From the NCBI GenBank assembly GCA_026985385.1, contig JALSQM010000096.1, positions 1 to 9,592 of the forward strand: DNA of 9,592 bases, written 5' to 3'. Below are positions 7,089 through 9,592 of the stretch, in pieces. The translations under genes and the position numbers were made by a program. Positions within the stretch are counted from its first letter, which is position 1. Each line of letters starts with the position of its first letter. This stretch comes from Acidilobaceae archaeon (lineage in GTDB: Archaea; Thermoproteota; Thermoprotei_A; Sulfolobales; Acidilobaceae). Below the pieces are notes generated by a model, which was not told where the DNA came from, did no database searches, and worked only from the letters and a program-made list of their open reading frames with translations.

Positions 7089-8546
7089 TCAGCCTCCTAT
7101 GCCGGCGAGCCTCTTAGCACCCTCGATGAGCTTGGGTAGCTCGTTCTTCACAGTCCTCCTCAGGGCCACCCACTGGGTAGCAGGGGGGCCTCCCCCCTGA
7201 ATGAGGCCTACTAGGTGCGGCCCAGATGTCCATAGCTGCAGGAGCCTCATTGCCCTCAGCCTCTCCTCGGCAGTGTAGGCCTCGTTTGCCTTAAGCGCCT
7301 CCGCGACCTTGTCCCCGACACCATCGATCTTGAGATCTTTGAGGGAGGGGGCATTAACGACGATCCCTCCCCCGATCTCCGCGGCGGAGACTATGGCCTC
7401 TTTGAGGTGGTTCACGGCCTCGAGCTTAGCTACATTCGCGAGCGTATAGTCCGGGATGAAGGCCCCACTGGGGTGCCTCCAACCCCGTATGGCTGCAGCC
7501 AGGCCCGGCGCATAGGCGGCCTCCCCATGGAACTTTATCTCGGCAAGCTTCTCTTGGATATACCTAGCCGATAGGACTCCATTCGCGTCGGCTGCTAGCG
7601 CTGCAGCTCCGAGTATCACGTCTACGAAGCCGGCCTTACAGCCCGCCCCAGCCGCTCTATGGTGTGCAATGAAGTATTCGACTATCTTGGAGGCGTACTC
7701 GTACTCGCCGGCTAGGAACACCCTCTCGCGCGGCACGAATACTTCGTCGAATATTATTAGGTAGGTATTCCTGTGACCGTAGGGGCTCGGGTAGTCGGCG
7801 TCAACCCCCAGATCCCTCGAGACCCTCTTGAAGGAGTCGAAGGGGTTCCAGGAGGAGACGAAATACAAACCCTTAGTGTCGGGTGTTACCGCGAAAGCAA
7901 CGGCATACTCCCTCTCGTCGGGCCCCATAGCTCTAGTGGGGACTACGAGGATCTCGTCAGCGAGAGCCGCGCCGCTTATATGCATCTTAGCCCCCTTAAC
8001 GATTATTCCATCCCTCCTCTCCTCGACTATGTGGACGTAGGTAAGCGGCCTCCCTCTCTGCTCTCCAGGTCTCTTCGACCTATCACCCTTAACATCTGTC
8101 ATAGCAGTCGCAACAACCAAGTCGTTAGCTTGGAGGTACTTGAGGTACTCTGTGAACCTCTTGTGATAGTCTGTTCCCAGCTTCTCGTCGACCTCGTATG
8201 TAGCAGCGTAGAGAGCATTTATGCCGTCGTGGCCCGTGCATCTGTAGTTGCAGTTGCCCACGTACGCGTTAACGATCCTCTGAGACTCCACCCTCTTGAC
8301 TAGGTCATCGGCGCTCCTCTCGACGTGTAAGAACCTGCTTACCTCATCTCCACTGAGGCCCTTAGCGGTCAGGATGCCCCTATACTCCTCCCTCAGAGTG
8401 AGCTCGTAGACCTTACTTATCGTCTCTATTACCGGCCTCGTGACGGGGTGCTCGAGCGGGTTCTCTACGCGCTCGCCCGCGACGTATAGCTCCACTCTCC
8501 TAGAGGAGACCCTCTTCAGGTAATCCTCAGGCCTGCCTAGAGCCAA
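7089..8546 (-). CDS. 4-hydroxybutyryl-CoA dehydratase-family flavoprotein (AbfD/HpaB superfamily), atypical paralogue
   Basis: This 485-residue protein belongs to the FAD- and [4Fe-4S]-containing 4-hydroxybutyryl-CoA dehydratase / 4-hydroxyphenylacetate 3-hydroxylase superfamily. Real dehydratases make crotonyl-CoA in 4-aminobutyrate fermentation or in the crenarchaeal 4-hydroxybutyrate CO2-fixation cycles. The cluster ligands are present: Cys99 and Cys103 in NCNYRCTG, then His296 and Cys303 in HHRAAGAGCK, with the same 4- and 7-residue spacings as C. aminobutyricum Cys99/Cys103 and His292/Cys299. The FAD-site segment TAMTDVKGDRSKRP (147-160) and FDEVFVPRERVF (266-277) are clear. However, the position equivalent to Tyr296 is Gly300, no Glu lies between 429 and 468 where the Glu455 equivalent is expected, and the Glu257 region reads HRNTY (258-262). 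Reaction and substrate are therefore uncertain. The start is TTG with GGTG-type SD sequence 6-10 bases upstream. It leads an operon with pcp and a membrane protein, not with carbon-fixation genes. Confidence 0.88.
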   Translation of the reverse strand: MALGRPEDYLKRVSSRRVELYVAGERVENPLEHPVTRPVIETISKVYELTLREEYRGILTAKGLSGDEVSRFLHVERSADDLVKRVESQRIVNAYVGNCNYRCTGHDGINALYAATYEVDEKLGTDYHKRFTEYLKYLQANDLVVATAMTDVKGDRSKRPGEQRGRPLTYVHIVEERRDGIIVKGAKMHISGAALADEILVVPTRAMGPDEREYAVAFAVTPDTKGLYFVSSWNPFDSFKRVSRDLGVDADYPSPYGHRNTYLIIFDEVFVPRERVFLAGEYEYASKIVEYFIAHHRAAGAGCKAGFVDVILGAAALAADANGVLSARYIQEKLAEIKFHGEAAYAPGLAAAIRGWRHPSGAFIPDYTLANVAKLEAVNHLKEAIVSAAEIGGGIVVNAPSLKDLKIDGVGDKVAEALKANEAYTAEERLRAMRLLQLWTSGPHLVGLIQGGGPPATQWVALRRTVKNELPKLIEGAKRLAGIGG

Positions 8547-8560
8547 TGCCTACACCCACC

Positions 8561-8577
8561 CCTCCGCTTACCGGAGG
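8561..8577. repeat. Small inverted repeat upstream of the dehydratase-like gene
   Basis: CCTCCG (8561-8566) and CGGAGG (8572-8577) form a perfect 6-base inverted repeat around a 5-base spacer. The left arm, read on the minus strand, is the GGAGG of the dehydratase-like gene's leader. It could be an operator at the transcription start or an RNA hairpin masking that GGAGG. Function is inferred only from position. Confidence 0.45.
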
Positions 8578-8589
8578 ATGGGATCCCCA

Positions 8590-8597
8590 CTATATTA
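8590..8597 (-). promoter_or_regulatory. Candidate TATA box for the dehydratase-like operon
   Basis: On the minus strand this reads TAATATAG, an archaeal TATA-like element 44-51 bases upstream of the TTG at 8546. A start site about 27 bases downstream would fall near 8567, giving a leader of about 20 bases that contains GGAGG and GGTG. It is the most AT-rich spot in the intergenic gap. The call rests on sequence and spacing alone. Confidence 0.4.
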
Positions 8598-8644
8598 CCG
8601 GGGATTTACAGAGTTACGAAGCGCGGGGCCGACCCCAGCCCTCC

Positions 8645-8651
8645 TTAAAAA
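8645..8651 (+). promoter_or_regulatory. Candidate TATA box for pyrF-pyrE
   Basis: TTAAAAA is a clear A-run in GC-rich surroundings, centred 35 bases before the GTG at 8683. It predicts transcription start near 8675 and a leader of about 8 bases. It lies inside the longer reading frame that begins at 8578, which is a reason to prefer the shorter pyrF. If transcription does start there, the GGTGGG at 8668-8673 would be outside the mRNA. Confidence 0.4.
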
Positions 8652-8682
8652 CCCTCTTCGAGCACTGGGTGGGCGGGCTTCC

Positions 8683-9351
8683 GTGCCTCTAATAGTGGCG
8701 TTCGACGAGCCCGTCGAAGCCGAGCTAGCCGCCAGGCTGTGCGGCATAGTGGATGGCATTAAGGTTGGCCTGCCCGCCGTTATCAGGGGAGGCTTGGAGT
8801 GGGCTAGAGAGGTCTCCCGAGCAGCGGGCTCCTGCGAGGGCCTGCGTATACTGGACCTCAAACTAGCCGATATAGGGCACGTTATGCGCCTCTCCGTGGA
8901 GCCGTTTATAGGATACTACGACGGCTTTATAGCTCACTCCTTCGTCGGAGGAGAGGGCTCGCTAGACGAGTTAAAGAGCTACCTCGACCACCACGGGGCT
9001 AGGCTTGTACTGGTCGCTTCGATGAGCCACCCGGGTTCGAGGGACGTCTATGACAGAGCCCTAGATTTCATTATGGAGGTTATAGAGAGGGTTGACCCCT
9101 GGGGCATAGTAGCCCCCGCCACGAGGCCCTCAATAATAGGGAGGCTGAGGGCCCGCTTCGCCTCCAAGAAGATACTCTCCCCGGGTGTGGGGGCCCAAGG
9201 CGCAAGACCCGGCTACGCGCTGAGGGCAGGCGCTGACTACGAGATAGTGGGGAGGGCGATTACCGGGGCAAGCGATCCCTTGGCCGCTGCTAAGTCGATC
9301 ATAGAGGCCCAGGAGGAGGTGGTGAGGGGTGGAGTCGAGGAGGATGGCTGA
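8683..9351 (+). CDS. pyrF: Orotidine-5'-phosphate decarboxylase
   Basis: This enzyme decarboxylates OMP to UMP, the last step of de novo pyrimidine synthesis. From the GTG at 8683 the protein has 222 residues, in the usual archaeal range of 210-230, and begins MPLIVAFDEPVE like other family members. The catalytic D-x-K-x-x-D array is LDLKLADIGH (Asp58, Lys60, Asp63 in this numbering). The phosphate-binding loop SPGVGAQG is at 166-173, and EIVGRAI closes the barrel at 187-193. The frame is open back to an ATG at 8578, but the extra 35 residues have no family counterpart. That ATG abuts its GGAGG with no spacer, and the extension would cover the candidate pyrF and dehydratase-side promoters. 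The GTG has GGTGGG 9 bases upstream. The stop lies inside the start of pyrE, so the two are coupled. Confidence 0.93.
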   Translation: MPLIVAFDEPVEAELAARLCGIVDGIKVGLPAVIRGGLEWAREVSRAAGSCEGLRILDLKLADIGHVMRLSVEPFIGYYDGFIAHSFVGGEGSLDELKSYLDHHGARLVLVASMSHPGSRDVYDRALDFIMEVIERVDPWGIVAPATRPSIIGRLRARFASKKILSPGVGAQGARPGYALRAGADYEIVGRAITGASDPLAAAKSIIEAQEEVVRGGVEEDG

Positions 9352-9592
9352 ACTGATAGTGGAGGCTGGCGCCGTTAGGCTGGGGAGGTTCATCCTCTCC
9401 AGTGGGGGTGTGAGCTCGGTCTACATAGACCTGAGGATACTACCCATGAAGCCGGGTATATTCAGAGAGGCGGTGAGGCTGTTCTCCTCCAGAGTCCGCG
9501 AGCTTATGGACAGCATGGGTGCTGACGCCGTCGTGGGGGTCGCGACTGGGGGGATACCCTGGGCTATAGGGGCGGCGCTCTCGCTGGGGATC
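9344..9592 (+). CDS. pyrE: Orotate phosphoribosyltransferase, partial (N-terminal 83 residues)
   Basis: This enzyme joins orotate and PRPP to give OMP, the substrate of the adjacent pyrF product. The visible part reads MAELIVEAGAVRLGRFILSS, then GGVSSVYIDLRILPMKPGIF at 21-40 (family pattern SG..S.YYVDLR......P) and VVGVATGGIPWAIGAAL at 64-80, the loop preceding the PRPP site. The PRPP-binding DDVxTTG motif lies beyond the window, so about 110 residues are missing at the right edge. The ATG at 9344 overlaps pyrF by 8 bases and has GGTGGAG 8 bases upstream; an in-frame GTG at 9329 is a weaker option. The pyrF-pyrE pairing supports both calls. Confidence 0.93.
   Translation, partial: MAELIVEAGAVRLGRFILSSGGVSSVYIDLRILPMKPGIFREAVRLFSSRVRELMDSMGADAVVGVATGGIPWAIGAALSLGI

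Noticed and set aside
7773..8303. 176-codon open frame on the plus strand
   Set aside because: It lies wholly antisense to the well-supported dehydratase-family gene, and its translation shows no domain or sensible composition; a shadow of the opposite strand's codon bias.
8578..8682. 35-residue N-terminal extension of pyrF
   Set aside because: No family counterpart, unspaced SD and overlap with candidate promoter boxes; kept as an alternative start only.
1..9592. CRISPR arrays, insertion sequences, tRNA or rRNA genes, prophage or defence genes
   Set aside because: I saw no regularly spaced repeats, transposase motifs or RNA-gene signatures; nearly all bases are accounted for by metabolic or membrane genes.
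1..9592. Abundant CTAG tetranucleotides
   Set aside because: Visible throughout, but expected where CTA and AGG/AGC codons are heavily used; not treated as a signal.

Overview
The window looks like chromosomal DNA of a GC-rich hyperthermophilic crenarchaeon. GC is about 60% by eye. Codon use is dominated by AGG/AGA (Arg), ATA (Ile) and CTA/CTC (Leu). Genes are tightly packed, starts are mostly GTG/TTG with GGTG/GAGG-type Shine-Dalgarno (SD) sequences, and a gene of the 4-hydroxybutyryl-CoA dehydratase family is present. The order is probably Desulfurococcales/Pyrodictiales or Acidilobales; I cannot fix the genus. I see no mobile elements, CRISPR arrays, tRNA or rRNA genes.

Region 1 (1-5258) is a putative glycerol / glycerol-phosphate (or related polyol/hydroxy-acid) oxidation block built around a divergent promoter region at 3508-3576. 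Leftward are a glycerol-kinase-like FGGY kinase (3507-2050), a GlpC/GlcF-like two-cluster iron-sulfur protein (about 1992-1117) and an FAD-binding oxidase resembling alkyl-dihydroxyacetonephosphate synthase / GlcD (1136 to beyond the left edge). Rightward are a DAO-fold flavoprotein of the glycerol-3-phosphate dehydrogenase / L-2-hydroxyglutarate oxidase type (3577-4647) and a DUF998-like six-helix membrane protein (4650-5258). A likely scheme is phosphorylation by the kinase and FAD-linked oxidation by one or both flavoproteins, with the Fe-S protein carrying electrons towards the membrane. The kinase and the Fe-S protein both depart from their family consensus, so the true substrate is open.

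Region 2 (8546-5255, leftward) is an unusual three-gene operon: a 4-hydroxybutyryl-CoA dehydratase paralogue that keeps the four [4Fe-4S] ligands but seems to lack other catalytic residues, a pyroglutamyl-peptidase I with an intact catalytic triad, and a membrane protein carrying a C-terminal OB-fold-like extracytoplasmic domain. Its last stop codon overlaps the stop of the DUF998 gene in a shared palindromic CTAG.

Region 3 (8683 to the right edge, rightward) is the start of a pyrimidine operon: pyrF, then pyrE overlapping it by 8 bases and cut by the window end. The 136-base gap 8547-8682 between the dehydratase paralogue and the likely pyrF start holds candidate promoters for both directions and a small inverted repeat.
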